This document shows positions 35,677 through 45,116 of a stretch of 60,398 nucleotides of DNA, in pieces. The stretch's first letter is position 1. Every line of letters begins with the position of its first letter. The stretch is taken from contig URRP01000007.1 of NCBI GenBank assembly GCA_900550375.1, positions 1 through 60,398 of the forward strand, given 5' to 3'. Source of the DNA: an uncultured Alistipes sp. Its GTDB lineage: Bacteria; Bacteroidota; Bacteroidia; Bacteroidales; Rikenellaceae. The notes under the pieces were generated by a model, which saw nothing but the letters and a program-made list of their open reading frames with translations, was not told the origin of the DNA and did not search any database. The position numbers and the translations under genes are program-made.

Positions 35677-36023
35677 TCAGTTCTTGCAAAAGACGAGATC
35701 GACGCTTTGTCCGGCGCCTGCCGCGAGCGGGCCGGAGGCGCCGGTCGGATGCAGTCGTGCGATGTCGCCGGATCTCTGCGACGCGGCGATCGGGGGCTGT
35801 TCTGAGCGGCGACTGCGGTATCCGCTTCGTTCCACTCCCTGTGGACGGTCTCGTCTGCCGGTCGAAAACAGACGGGTAAAATTGCATAAATAAGATTTTA
35901 TGTTTATTTTTACCTTAGAATACGAGTTGCCGGTCTTGAAGCGGATGTTATATCGACAATCAGGGACGTGGCAACGCTGCCGCATAGCGGCATGAAACGG
36001 AGTTCATAGCGGGATATGCCCCA
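35677..36023. other. Spacer upstream of the ECF sigma gene
   Basis: No gene or known RNA was recognised. The stretch 35880-35930 is AT-rich and includes TACCTTAG, a weak -7-like signal that may serve the sigma factor gene. Confidence 0.35.
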
Positions 36024-36596
36024 ATGGTTTCAGAACAAGAACTGATAAAGCGGATTCGCCACGGCGATCTTATACCGTTCAAAACATTGTTTGAACGATA
36101 TTATTATGGTATATATACTTTTACACGCGGGGTCGTCGGCAATGAATTCCATGCCGAGGAGATCACGCAGAACGTCTTTATCCGCATCTGGCTCAAACGG
36201 GCGGCGCTCGACCCCGAACGGAATTTCAAAGCCTTCATCTACACGCTGACCAAGCATGAAATCGCCGACTATTTCCGTTCGGACAAATACGATCGGTGCA
36301 GGAGCCGGCTCGAACTGCTCCACGACGCGGTTCATGTACAGGAGCAGGTCGCTGCGGCCTACGACGCCGATCGGATGAAGCAGATGATACTGGATGAAAT
36401 CGATCGGATGCCCGCCCAGCGGCAGGAAGTTTTCCGGCTGAGCCGTATCGAGGGGCTGACGAACGACCAGATCGCCCTGCGGCTCCAGATCTCCAAACGC
36501 ACCGTCGAAGGGCATCTGAACGTGGCGCTGAAAACGCTGCGCGCGAAGGTCGGGAAGTTCGTCTGCTGGCTTACCTTTTTTATTCTGTTGCAGTAA
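36024..36596 (+). CDS. RNA polymerase ECF-type sigma factor
   Basis: Protein of 190 aa. Sigma region 2 spans about residues 10-80 (FKTLFERYYYGIYTFTRGVV, EEITQNVFIRIW) and region 4 about 125-180 (MPAQRQEVFRLSRIEGLTND with the HTH IALRLQISKRTVEGHLNVAL). It is the Bacteroidetes sigma type that works with FecR anti-sigma factors and SusC-like receptors. A hydrophobic tail, FVCWLTFFILLQ, follows region 4; similar tails occur in some relatives, and its role is unknown. FecR, STN-type SusC and SusD follow, so it should switch on the 37.8-47.5 kb operon when the receptor binds its ligand. Confidence 0.92.
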   Translation: MVSEQELIKRIRHGDLIPFKTLFERYYYGIYTFTRGVVGNEFHAEEITQNVFIRIWLKRAALDPERNFKAFIYTLTKHEIADYFRSDKYDRCRSRLELLHDAVHVQEQVAAAYDADRMKQMILDEIDRMPAQRQEVFRLSRIEGLTNDQIALRLQISKRTVEGHLNVALKTLRAKVGKFVCWLTFFILLQ

Positions 36597-36703
36597 TCCG
36601 TTGAAAAACAGCGGTGGCCGATTTTTTTTCGAAAAAAACGCATACCCTGACCGGGTGTGTGTCTTCTGTTCATACGTATTAATTAATAAAAGCCGGAAAT
36701 CCG

Positions 36704-37708
36704 ATGAAAACGATACGGAAAGATTTGCTCCGGCATTACCTCGAATACGGGGACAATGCCGATGTACGCGAGATGCTCTGCGAGTGGTTTCTCGAACACG
36801 ACTCCGAGGCGGAGTTCGCCTTGCCGGAGGACGATCCCGTCGGTGAGGAGCTGCACGCGTTCTGGGAGCGTTCGCTGCATGAATCCGCACCGCAGCGGAC
36901 GGTCGACGAACGCTACCGCGCGCTGAGCGAGCGGCTCTTCGGCCGCAGGCCGCAGCTGCGCAAACTGTGGCGGTGGACCTCGCAGGCTGCTGCGATCCTG
37001 CTTATCCCGCTCGTCGTATGCGTTTACCTGTATACGTCGCGGCAGGCGCCCGAACGGCCGGAGTGGGTGGAGGTTTATGCGCCTTACGGTCAGACGCGCG
37101 AGGTCACGCTTCCCGACGGGAGTCATGTATGGCTGAATTCGGGCACCTATGTCTTTTATCCCGATCGTTTCGATCGCGAACGGCAGCTTTTCGTCAGCGG
37201 CGAAGTTTATATGGATGTGACCAAAGACCCCGAGCGGCCCTTCCGCGTCGACACGCGGAGCGTCAGCATCCGGGTGCTGGGAACCCGCTTCAACGTCCGT
37301 TCCTACAACGAGGACAAGTATGTCGAAACGTCGCTCGTGGAGGGCAGCGTCTCGCTGGGGCTGAAGCACGACGGCTCGACGATCCGAATGACGCCGGGCG
37401 ATAAGATTCTGGTCGACAACGTCACGAATGCCGTCGTGCGCGAGCGCTTCGATTGTGCGCACTACTCCTCATGGCGCGACGGATTCCACACCTTCCGCCA
37501 CAAGACGCTCGGGGAGATCGTCCGCGACTTGGAACGTATCTTCGACGTGCAGATCGTCATCCGCGACGCGTCGCTGCTCGACGAAGGCTATTTCGCTTCG
37601 TTCGCCAGCGGCTGGAAGATCGACGAACTGCTCGACGCGCTGAACATACACCATACGCTGCGCATCCGGCGCGACGGCCGCATTATCGAGATCGAGCGCG
37701 CCCGTTGA
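36704..37708 (+). CDS. FecR family anti-sigma factor
   Basis: Protein of 334 aa: a cytoplasmic N-terminal part (about 1-88) that holds the sigma factor, one membrane helix (AAAILLIPLVVCVYLYTS, about 90-107), a periplasmic FecR domain (YGQTREVTLPDGSHVWLNSG, about 126-145, to about 220) and a C-terminal DUF4974-like domain (FDCAHYSSWRDGFHTFRHKT, ending IEIER). It senses the STN domain of the receptor at 37862 through the periplasm. The gap from the sigma gene is 107 bp. Confidence 0.92.
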   Translation: MKTIRKDLLRHYLEYGDNADVREMLCEWFLEHDSEAEFALPEDDPVGEELHAFWERSLHESAPQRTVDERYRALSERLFGRRPQLRKLWRWTSQAAAILLIPLVVCVYLYTSRQAPERPEWVEVYAPYGQTREVTLPDGSHVWLNSGTYVFYPDRFDRERQLFVSGEVYMDVTKDPERPFRVDTRSVSIRVLGTRFNVRSYNEDKYVETSLVEGSVSLGLKHDGSTIRMTPGDKILVDNVTNAVVRERFDCAHYSSWRDGFHTFRHKTLGEIVRDLERIFDVQIVIRDASLLDEGYFASFASGWKIDELLDALNIHHTLRIRRDGRIIEIERAR

Positions 37709-37861
37709 CGGGACGGCGATCGCAACCCTTGGGAACCAACCTGAAACACACCTATATGCCTATGAGAAAGGAACAATGAGAAAAAGCCGGAAAATGTCGT
37801 TACCATTTCCCGACTCGGAATTTTGAGACCTGAAATTAATCTGCAAAACCTGAACAAAAGT

Positions 37862-40800
37862 ATGAATTATCTCTACACGAACCAAAAAAGCGTGGGAATA
37901 TTTGGCAGTTTGCTGCTGCTGATTCTCTTCTCATGCTGCGGGATCGGGAGTGCGGCTGCTCAGTCGCAGGGTGCCGAACAGCGCATCACGCTGTCGATGC
38001 ATGATACCGCGATCTCCGACATTCTCGAAACCATCACCAAACGGTATCAGTATGCCTTCATCACTCGCACGGCGAACGTCGACACCAACGCCCGCGTTTC
38101 GATCGACGTCGTCGACGAACCGCTGAAGGCGGTGCTCGACCGGATTTTCGCAGGGCAGAAGGTTGCCTTCGACTTCGACGGCAGGCTGGTGCGTATCTCC
38201 AAGGCGGTCGCACCCCCCCCCGCTTCGTCCCCGACGATCGCTGTTTCGGGAACCGTCAGCGACGGGGCGGGCAATCCGCTGCCGGGCGTCACCGTTATGG
38301 TCGCCGGAACTTACAAAGGCATTACCACCGATAACGACGGGCACTATGCACTGCGTGTCGACAACGAGCATTCGGTGCTGCAATTTATCTACCTCGGCTA
38401 TAAGAACGTCGAGGAGTCCGTCGGCAAACGCACGACGATCGACGTTGCGATGGAGGAAGATCTCAAGATGATGGACGAAGTGGTCGTCATCGGCTACGGT
38501 ACCCAGTCCCGTAAAACGCTGACCACGTCGATCTCCAAGATCGACGGCGACAAGCTCTACGGCGCACCGGTCTCGACCGTCGGCGACGCGCTGAAGGGTA
38601 AGGTCGCGGGTCTGAGGGTGGCCACCAACAGTTCGCTTTCGGGCGAGGCGCCCCGTTTCCTGATTCGCGGCGGTTCGTCGATCAATATGGGCAACGACCC
38701 GATCTATATCGTCGACGGGGCGCTGCGCGACGACCTGAGCGGCGTCAACCCCAACGACATCGAGTCGATGGAGGTGTTGAAGGACGCCGCTTCGGCTGCG
38801 ATCTACGGCGCCCGTGCTTCGAACGGCGTCATCATCGTCACGACGAAGAAGGGCAGTCCTTCGCAAGGGCCTCAGGTCGTGTTCGACGTGCAGGTGGGTT
38901 TCTCGGCGCCGACCAAGAAGTGGGATCTGCTCAGTTCGCGCGAGCAGATCGCGTTGATGCGTCCGGCCATCGCCAACATCTATGCGAAATCGACCGGTAC
39001 GCTGGCGGCCAAGTCGTGGCTCGACGGCGCCAACGTCGCCGTGGGTACGGGAAATACCTCCAACAAAAACCAGTTTACCACACGCTATCTGGAGTATGGC
39101 GGCACGGTGCCCGACGGCTACCAGTGGATGTTCGATCCGCTCGACAACAGCAAGGTCATCATCTTCACGGATACCGATTTTCAGGATCAGTGGATGAGCG
39201 AGTCCTTCTGGCAGAAGGAGTACATCGGCGTCAACGGCGGAAGCGACAAGATGAATTATGCCGCGTCGATCAGCTATCTCGACGACGGCGGCGTCTTCGC
39301 CATGAGCGATTACGACGTATTCACCACGCACGGCAACGCCAGCTTCAAGATCACCAAGAGCCTCGAAGCCTCCACGACGTTCGACCTCTCGCGTCAGCGG
39401 ACCAGCAGGTTCGTAGACAACTATTTCAATGCTTACGGCCGCGGAATCATGTTCGCCCCTATGTCGCGCGGTTTCGACGACGAGATCGGCTGGATTTCCG
39501 GTACCGGCAACGCCAATGCCCAGCTGGCCTCGTTCTACGAGAAGTTTTACGATCGTGAGGCTGCGACGGATCGTATTTCGAGTACCTTCAGTCTCAAATG
39601 GCGGATCATCGACGGGCTGACGGCCACGGCGCAATACAACTATTACGGCAACAACTACCGCGGCAGCTACTACGCCCGCGGCGAGGTCGACGGTTATCCG
39701 AACCTCGTCAGCCAGACGCGTTCGACCTCCGAGACGCGCACCCAGACCGTCCGCGATACCTTCACCGCCCATTTGGCCTTCAACCGCACCTTCGCCGACA
39801 AACACACGGTAGGCGCGACGCTCGGTTACGAGCTGATGAGTCAGCGTTACTGGTATCTCTCGGCCACCTCGACCGGTTCGTCGTCGGATGACGTTCCGAT
39901 CATCAATTCGGGTATCAACTTCACGGCCTCGAATAAGGACGAGAAACAGGCGCTGATGTCGTTCTTCGGCCGTGTCTCCTATGATTTCGCACAGAAATAC
40001 ATCGTCTCCGGCACGTTCCGCTACGACGGTTCTTCGAAATTCGCCAAAGGCAACCAGTGGGGATTCTTTCCGGCGGCTTCGGCGGCGTGGGTCGTCAGCG
40101 AAGAGCCTTTCTTCGAAGGGGTGAAACGGGCGATGAACAACCTCAAGCTGCGCGTCTCCTACGGACAGACCGGTAACAACGGCATCGGACTCTACGACAC
40201 CTACGGAGCCTTCGCTACGGGGCAGTACAACGGCATGACGACCTTCCTGCCGTCGGCCATGCAGAACTCCGACATGAAGTGGGAGTCGACGACGCAGCTC
40301 GACGTAGGTCTGGACATGGGATTTCTGAACGACCGCCTGCGGTTCGTCTTCGACTATTACAACAAGGTGACCGACAACATGCTCTTCTCGATCACCATGC
40401 CCGATACGGGACCCTATTCGAGCGTGAAGGCCAACGTGGGCAGCGCCCGTTTCTACGGCTTCGAGGCCGAACTGAACGCGGAGGTGATCCGCACCAAGAA
40501 TTTCTCGTGGAGCCTCGGACTGACCTACTCCTACAACCGCAACAAGGTGCTTTCGCTGCCCGAGGAGTATGCTTACGACGAAGTCGATCCGAATGGAAAT
40601 CCCACCGGCCGGAAGGCCTATCGGATCGGCGGCTACAAGATGTCCGAAACGGGGTATCGCTTCGGCGGAACGGCCGTCGGCGAGTCGCTCGGCCGTATGT
40701 ACGGATACAAGATCGACCACATCATCCAGACGGAAGCGGAGGCCAATGCGGCCTATTACGACGCCTTGTCGAAAGGCCACCGCGTGAGCGACGGCGCACA

Positions 40801-41482
40801 GATTCCGGGCCGTAAGGATGCCGGCGACTACGAGTGGTGCAACCGGCACGGTTCGGCCCGCGACGCCGACGGCAACGAGATCATCAACGCCGAAGATATG
40901 TTCTATCTGGGCAATGTCGTGCCGCACTCCACGGGCGGTATCAGCAATACGTTCCGCTACAAGCGCCTTACGCTTTCGATCTACCTCGACTATGCGCTCG
41001 GACATTCGATCTACAACTACATGAAGAGCCGTATGATCCAGAATACGATGGGACAGGGCAATTCGGCGATCGCCTCCTATGTCTACGACTGCTGGAAATA
41101 TCCGGGCGATACGGGGGCGAAATATGCCCGTTATTTCCCCAACGATGCCGATTACGGCAACGCCAACTGGGGCCGTGCCTCCGACTTCAACGTCGAAAAG
41201 GCCGATTACCTCTGTCTGCGCGACGTGTCGCTCTACTACGACCTGCCGGAAAGCTGGGTGCGCAAACTGCATATGAAAAAGCTGACCGTAGGCATCACCT
41301 GCAACACGATCGCCTATTGGACGGGTGTGACGGGTGCGATCAATCCCGAGACCGGAATGGGAGCTACGTCGAGTTCGGGCCAGTACACCGCGGTGTCGAC
41401 GGCCAATTCGAGTTCCGATTCCCGCCCGAATATCTTCCCGCCCACGAGCAAGTTCCTGTTCAATCTGAAAGTCACCTTCTAA
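37862..41482 (+). CDS. SusC/RagA TonB-linked receptor with N-terminal STN signalling domain
   Basis: Protein of 1206 aa from ATG 37862 (an earlier in-frame start at 37823 would add 13 residues before the signal peptide). Order: signal peptide (about 1-35), STN domain (residues about 42-112, TLSMHDTAISDILETITKRY), a Pro-rich linker at 118-120, carboxypeptidase-regulatory-like domain (GAGNPLPGVTVMVAGTYKGI), plug (DEVVVIGYGTQSRKTLTTSI; EVLKDAASAAIYGARASNGV) and a barrel ending in FLFNLKVTF. STN contacts FecR and signals through the sigma factor. The linker contains a C9 tract (38213-38221). The ligand is unknown; a GDPD enzyme downstream hints at glycerophosphodiesters. Confidence 0.95.
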   Translation: MNYLYTNQKSVGIFGSLLLLILFSCCGIGSAAAQSQGAEQRITLSMHDTAISDILETITKRYQYAFITRTANVDTNARVSIDVVDEPLKAVLDRIFAGQKVAFDFDGRLVRISKAVAPPPASSPTIAVSGTVSDGAGNPLPGVTVMVAGTYKGITTDNDGHYALRVDNEHSVLQFIYLGYKNVEESVGKRTTIDVAMEEDLKMMDEVVVIGYGTQSRKTLTTSISKIDGDKLYGAPVSTVGDALKGKVAGLRVATNSSLSGEAPRFLIRGGSSINMGNDPIYIVDGALRDDLSGVNPNDIESMEVLKDAASAAIYGARASNGVIIVTTKKGSPSQGPQVVFDVQVGFSAPTKKWDLLSSREQIALMRPAIANIYAKSTGTLAAKSWLDGANVAVGTGNTSNKNQFTTRYLEYGGTVPDGYQWMFDPLDNSKVIIFTDTDFQDQWMSESFWQKEYIGVNGGSDKMNYAASISYLDDGGVFAMSDYDVFTTHGNASFKITKSLEASTTFDLSRQRTSRFVDNYFNAYGRGIMFAPMSRGFDDEIGWISGTGNANAQLASFYEKFYDREAATDRISSTFSLKWRIIDGLTATAQYNYYGNNYRGSYYARGEVDGYPNLVSQTRSTSETRTQTVRDTFTAHLAFNRTFADKHTVGATLGYELMSQRYWYLSATSTGSSSDDVPIINSGINFTASNKDEKQALMSFFGRVSYDFAQKYIVSGTFRYDGSSKFAKGNQWGFFPAASAAWVVSEEPFFEGVKRAMNNLKLRVSYGQTGNNGIGLYDTYGAFATGQYNGMTTFLPSAMQNSDMKWESTTQLDVGLDMGFLNDRLRFVFDYYNKVTDNMLFSITMPDTGPYSSVKANVGSARFYGFEAELNAEVIRTKNFSWSLGLTYSYNRNKVLSLPEEYAYDEVDPNGNPTGRKAYRIGGYKMSETGYRFGGTAVGESLGRMYGYKIDHIIQTEAEANAAYYDALSKGHRVSDGAQIPGRKDAGDYEWCNRHGSARDADGNEIINAEDMFYLGNVVPHSTGGISNTFRYKRLTLSIYLDYALGHSIYNYMKSRMIQNTMGQGNSAIASYVYDCWKYPGDTGAKYARYFPNDADYGNANWGRASDFNVEKADYLCLRDVSLYYDLPESWVRKLHMKKLTVGITCNTIAYWTGVTGAINPETGMGATSSSGQYTAVSTANSSSDSRPNIFPPTSKFLFNLKVTF
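38213..38221. repeat. C9 tract in the STN-to-barrel linker of the second SusC
   Basis: Three CCC proline codons in exact phase at residues 118-120. A slip of one base would truncate the receptor just after its signalling domain. Confidence 0.92.
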
Positions 41483-41494
41483 AGCGAATCAATC

Positions 41495-43003
41495 ATGAAA
41501 ATCGAAAGCAGCATAAAGAGAGGAATCTTGCTCATTGCGCTATTCGTCTCGACCGTATCCTGCGACATGCTCGATATAATGCAAGACAATAAATTGTCGG
41601 TCAGCAATATGTGGAAAACTTCGGTACAGGTCGAAGGTTCCACCTACGGCATCTACGCCGCACTCCGCTCGAATTTCGTCCAGAGCCAGATCAACGTCTT
41701 TTACTGGGGCGAACTCCGCGTGGGCGAGTATATGTGGGGTCCCTCCTCGATCTTCAATGTCTGGGTCGGCCGCGAGGTGATCCAGAATACGATGACGGCC
41801 AACATCTCCTCCTGCGGGTGGTCGAGCCTCTACTCGGCCATCGATCAGGCCAATGCCGTGCTCAAATACGCTCCGAATCAGGAGATTCCGATGACCGACG
41901 CTAAACGCAGCTGGGCGATGGGACAGGCCTATTTCGCACGTGCCTACGCCTATTTTTGGGCCGCGCGCCTGTGGGGCGACGTGCCGCTGAACCTGCGGCC
42001 GATCGAATCGGTCGACCAGCCGGAAACCTATCCCGTACGCGCTCCGAAAGCCGACGTCTATGCGCAGATCGGCTCCGATATCGAATCGGCATTGGCGCTG
42101 GCCGCCAATCTCGGATCGGACAAGTATCTGGCCACCAAGACGGCGGTGCTGATGCTCAAGGCGGAATACAACCTGTGGATGTACACGGCCCAGAAGGGCG
42201 GCGACACCTATCTGGACGGCGCCGAGGATGCGCTCGAAGCCATCGGCATCTCCGCGTCGCTGCTGTGTGACGACTACGGCCAGATTTTCGACCGCATGGC
42301 CGATAACGCGAAACCGTCGAAGAACAGCAAGGAGGTGGTCTTTGCCCTCTTCAACGATCAGACCGAGTCCAAGACGGGCGGATACAGTTGGTATTTCGCC
42401 TTCCCCGAAGCCTACGTGGCAAAAGGGTATCAGGGCAATCCCGTGCCGATCAATGAGACGCAGTGGCTCGCCTACGGCGATGAGTTTCTCGAAAAACTCC
42501 GCGACAGCCGCGACAACAAGGGCGACACCCGCGTCAAGTACAATCTGGGCGACGGCGATTACGGCACCGACGGTGGCAGGCTGACCTTCTGCAACAAGTT
42601 CATCGGGGATATGAGTTCGGGAAAGATGGTGCTTGACGCCGATCTGATCTACTATCGCGCCGCGCTGGCCGTCATGATGGACGCCGAACTGAAGTACTAC
42701 CGCAAGGACTATGCGGGCGCACTTAAATCACTGAACCTGATCGCGAAGCGTGCCTATGGCAAGGCCGATTACTATACCGATGCATCGCAGGGGGCCGTAC
42801 TCCAAGCGCTCATCGACGAGTACTTCCTCGAATTCCCCGCCGAGGGCGTCATCTGGTGGGCCTTGATCCGCCTCGACAAGATCTGGGACTACAACTCCTA
42901 CCTCATGGAGCATAAAGACAATACGAACATCCTTTTGTGGCCGATATCGAAATCCGCGCGGGACAAGAACTCCGCCCTGACGCAGACCGAAGGATGGTAT
43001 TAA
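41495..43003 (+). CDS. SusD/RagB family lipoprotein
   Basis: Lipoprotein of 502 aa (FVSTVSC, Cys23) starting 12 bp after susC. SusD features include WKTSVQVEGSTYGIYAALRS near residue 40, the YFARAYAYFWAARLWGDVPL helix near 148 and the closing LLWPISKSARDKNSALTQTE. It binds the ligand at the cell surface and caps the SusC barrel. The C-terminal repeat helices resemble other RagB/SusD proteins, but the ligand cannot be predicted. Confidence 0.93.
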   Translation: MKIESSIKRGILLIALFVSTVSCDMLDIMQDNKLSVSNMWKTSVQVEGSTYGIYAALRSNFVQSQINVFYWGELRVGEYMWGPSSIFNVWVGREVIQNTMTANISSCGWSSLYSAIDQANAVLKYAPNQEIPMTDAKRSWAMGQAYFARAYAYFWAARLWGDVPLNLRPIESVDQPETYPVRAPKADVYAQIGSDIESALALAANLGSDKYLATKTAVLMLKAEYNLWMYTAQKGGDTYLDGAEDALEAIGISASLLCDDYGQIFDRMADNAKPSKNSKEVVFALFNDQTESKTGGYSWYFAFPEAYVAKGYQGNPVPINETQWLAYGDEFLEKLRDSRDNKGDTRVKYNLGDGDYGTDGGRLTFCNKFIGDMSSGKMVLDADLIYYRAALAVMMDAELKYYRKDYAGALKSLNLIAKRAYGKADYYTDASQGAVLQALIDEYFLEFPAEGVIWWALIRLDKIWDYNSYLMEHKDNTNILLWPISKSARDKNSALTQTEGWY

Positions 43004-43026
43004 TACTCACCTAATTCGAAAGGAAA

Positions 43027-45096
43027 ATGAAATCTATGATAAAAACAGCGGCCTTGGCGTGTGCGACCGTGCTTTGTGCCGTATCGTGCTACGACGACGG
43101 TACCGATTGCTTCGATGCCGCGACCCGCATCTCCATCTATCCCGAAGCGGAGCTTTTCAATGCCGACGGAACCACTGCGTCGGGCGGCGAAAGTTTCACC
43201 TCCGCCGTAACCGTCAATGTAGGTCCTGCGGTTTCGCCGATGGGCTGGGAGGTCTCCATTCCCGCGACCGCGACATGGGCGGCGGTGCGTAAAACCACCG
43301 TCACGTCGATCTTCGAAGAGGCCGTCAGCGGCGGCTATCACGATCTGCTGAGCGAAGGCTTCGAAGTGGTGGCTCAACCCAATACGGAGTATCGCCGCGC
43401 GGTGGTGGTGACTATCGCCGCGGCCGACGGCACGACGGCCGACTACACCTTCACGCAGCTCGGACAGAAGGCGGACGCTGCGGTGGCGTCCGAGACCAAA
43501 CAGATCGTATTCATGGCTGCCGGCGGTTCGGAGAACGTGACCTACACGAGCAATATGGGCGATGTCTACACGTATGAGATCGCCTATGAAGGGAGTTCTT
43601 CAGGTTGGTTGACCGTCGGCGACAACGGGGTCGGAAATCTGACGCTGAGCGCTTTGAAGTGGGACGATCAGGAGCGTCCGCGTTCGGCGGTGCTTTCGAT
43701 CGTCGTCGGTACGGCCGAGACCAGCCGGGCGACGCTCGAAATTCCCGTGACGCAGAATGCCGCCTATGACTACTATTACATGTACGGCGCATCGGCCGAC
43801 GCACGGGCCATCGCCGATGCCTACGAGTTGACGCGCAAGGCGGTCGGCGAGTATACGGGAACGCTCTACTTCCTGCGTTCGACCGACGGCAAGAATCCCG
43901 TTCTGCTCAATAAGAACGGACGGATGCTCGCGTATCCCTGCTATGCGCTTTCGAAGGACGGCACGATCAAAGAGATCGCCGCGGCGGAGACGCAGCTGCC
44001 CGCCGGTCCCGAGATCGACGTCGACGGCGTGCGCAAGTTCTCGGTCGATTTCAACGCCATGACATGGTCGTGGGAGCGCGTGACGACACCCAACTGTATG
44101 CCCGATTCGGAGGTCGCCGCCTATCCTGTCAAGGCGTTTGCGACGCGCGACGGCGGCACGAAGACGTGGATGACCGTCGGTCTGCATTGGGCCGGCGACG
44201 CATCGATCGGCCGCTACAAACTCGGCAGCGGACTCGTGAGCGGCCATCAGACGGGCGGCTACGGCAACGAGGCTCCCTATGCTTCGCGCAATCCGGCCTA
44301 CGATACCGAGGAGAACGGCGGATCGGTCGTCGAGGCGAAGGACGGGTCGGGCCGGCCGCTCGGCGACATCTACGGCCGCCTGTACAGCTCCTACGAATCG
44401 CTCACGGGCTATGCCAACGGTGCGCTGAATGCCTGCGAGGGCGGTTCTTCGGCGATGATAAACTGTCCGTTCGGCGAACCCGGCCAGACGCTGACGGATG
44501 CCGTAGGCGATCTATATGTGCTCGAAAGCGTACTGCCTGCGACGCTTGCCGCTTATGAGACTTCTGCCGCCGGCGATGCGAAAGCCGAAGCGGAGCATCC
44601 GAACATCAAGATGCAGATACAGGGCATCTGTCCCTACGGCTGGCATATCGCCAACTTGCAGGACTGGAAGGATCTCGCCTATGCGGCTCATGCGCAGGGT
44701 GCGGCGGATTATCCCGTTGCCGAGTCGACTGCGACCTATGCGGCTTTCGGTAACGGTACGCTGACCAATTTCGCGGCACTGCTCTTCACCTCCGACTGGA
44801 ACATCTACAATCCGAGCTGTCCCGCCGATAAAATCTCTTCGTCGGCTGCGGCTTTCGGGTTCAATATGTTCAGTCAGGGATGGCGTCTCTACAAGACGGG
44901 TTACGACTACGGTCCGGGCGACAACGACCCGAGAATGTACACCTTTATTCCGCTTATCGGCGACTATTCGGCTACGAAGAAGGCCGGCTGGCGCATCTGG
45001 AACCAGAGCCGCGAAGCCAATATGCGCACCAACGGCGGATTCGATTTCGGCAACGGCAGCGGCGGTGCCGTGCGGTGTGTCAAGAACTATAAATAG
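43027..45096 (+). CDS. BACON and FISUMP domain surface lipoprotein
   Basis: Lipoprotein of 689 aa (LCAVSC, Cys21). Two BACON-like beta domains fill residues about 30-245 (WEVSIPATATWAAVRK; YTYEIAYEGSSSGWLTVGDN). The C-terminal 140 residues resemble the FISUMP domain (GICPYGWHIANLQDWKDLAY, closing GGAVRCVKNY), found in surface proteins of Fibrobacter and Bacteroidetes. The middle part is not recognised. It occupies the place of a SusE/F-like surface binding protein, 23 bp after susD. Binding rather than catalysis is inferred. Confidence 0.72.
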   Translation: MKSMIKTAALACATVLCAVSCYDDGTDCFDAATRISIYPEAELFNADGTTASGGESFTSAVTVNVGPAVSPMGWEVSIPATATWAAVRKTTVTSIFEEAVSGGYHDLLSEGFEVVAQPNTEYRRAVVVTIAAADGTTADYTFTQLGQKADAAVASETKQIVFMAAGGSENVTYTSNMGDVYTYEIAYEGSSSGWLTVGDNGVGNLTLSALKWDDQERPRSAVLSIVVGTAETSRATLEIPVTQNAAYDYYYMYGASADARAIADAYELTRKAVGEYTGTLYFLRSTDGKNPVLLNKNGRMLAYPCYALSKDGTIKEIAAAETQLPAGPEIDVDGVRKFSVDFNAMTWSWERVTTPNCMPDSEVAAYPVKAFATRDGGTKTWMTVGLHWAGDASIGRYKLGSGLVSGHQTGGYGNEAPYASRNPAYDTEENGGSVVEAKDGSGRPLGDIYGRLYSSYESLTGYANGALNACEGGSSAMINCPFGEPGQTLTDAVGDLYVLESVLPATLAAYETSAAGDAKAEAEHPNIKMQIQGICPYGWHIANLQDWKDLAYAAHAQGAADYPVAESTATYAAFGNGTLTNFAALLFTSDWNIYNPSCPADKISSSAAAFGFNMFSQGWRLYKTGYDYGPGDNDPRMYTFIPLIGDYSATKKAGWRIWNQSREANMRTNGGFDFGNGSGGAVRCVKNYK

Positions 45097-45116
45097 TATT
45101 TCAAAACTCAGAAATC

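Noticed and set aside
37931..41272. Open frame of 1113 codons antisense to the second SusC
   Set aside because: It is the shadow of a GC-rich gene. It has Arg/His/Val-rich composition with no domain, and the sense strand has a complete SusC.
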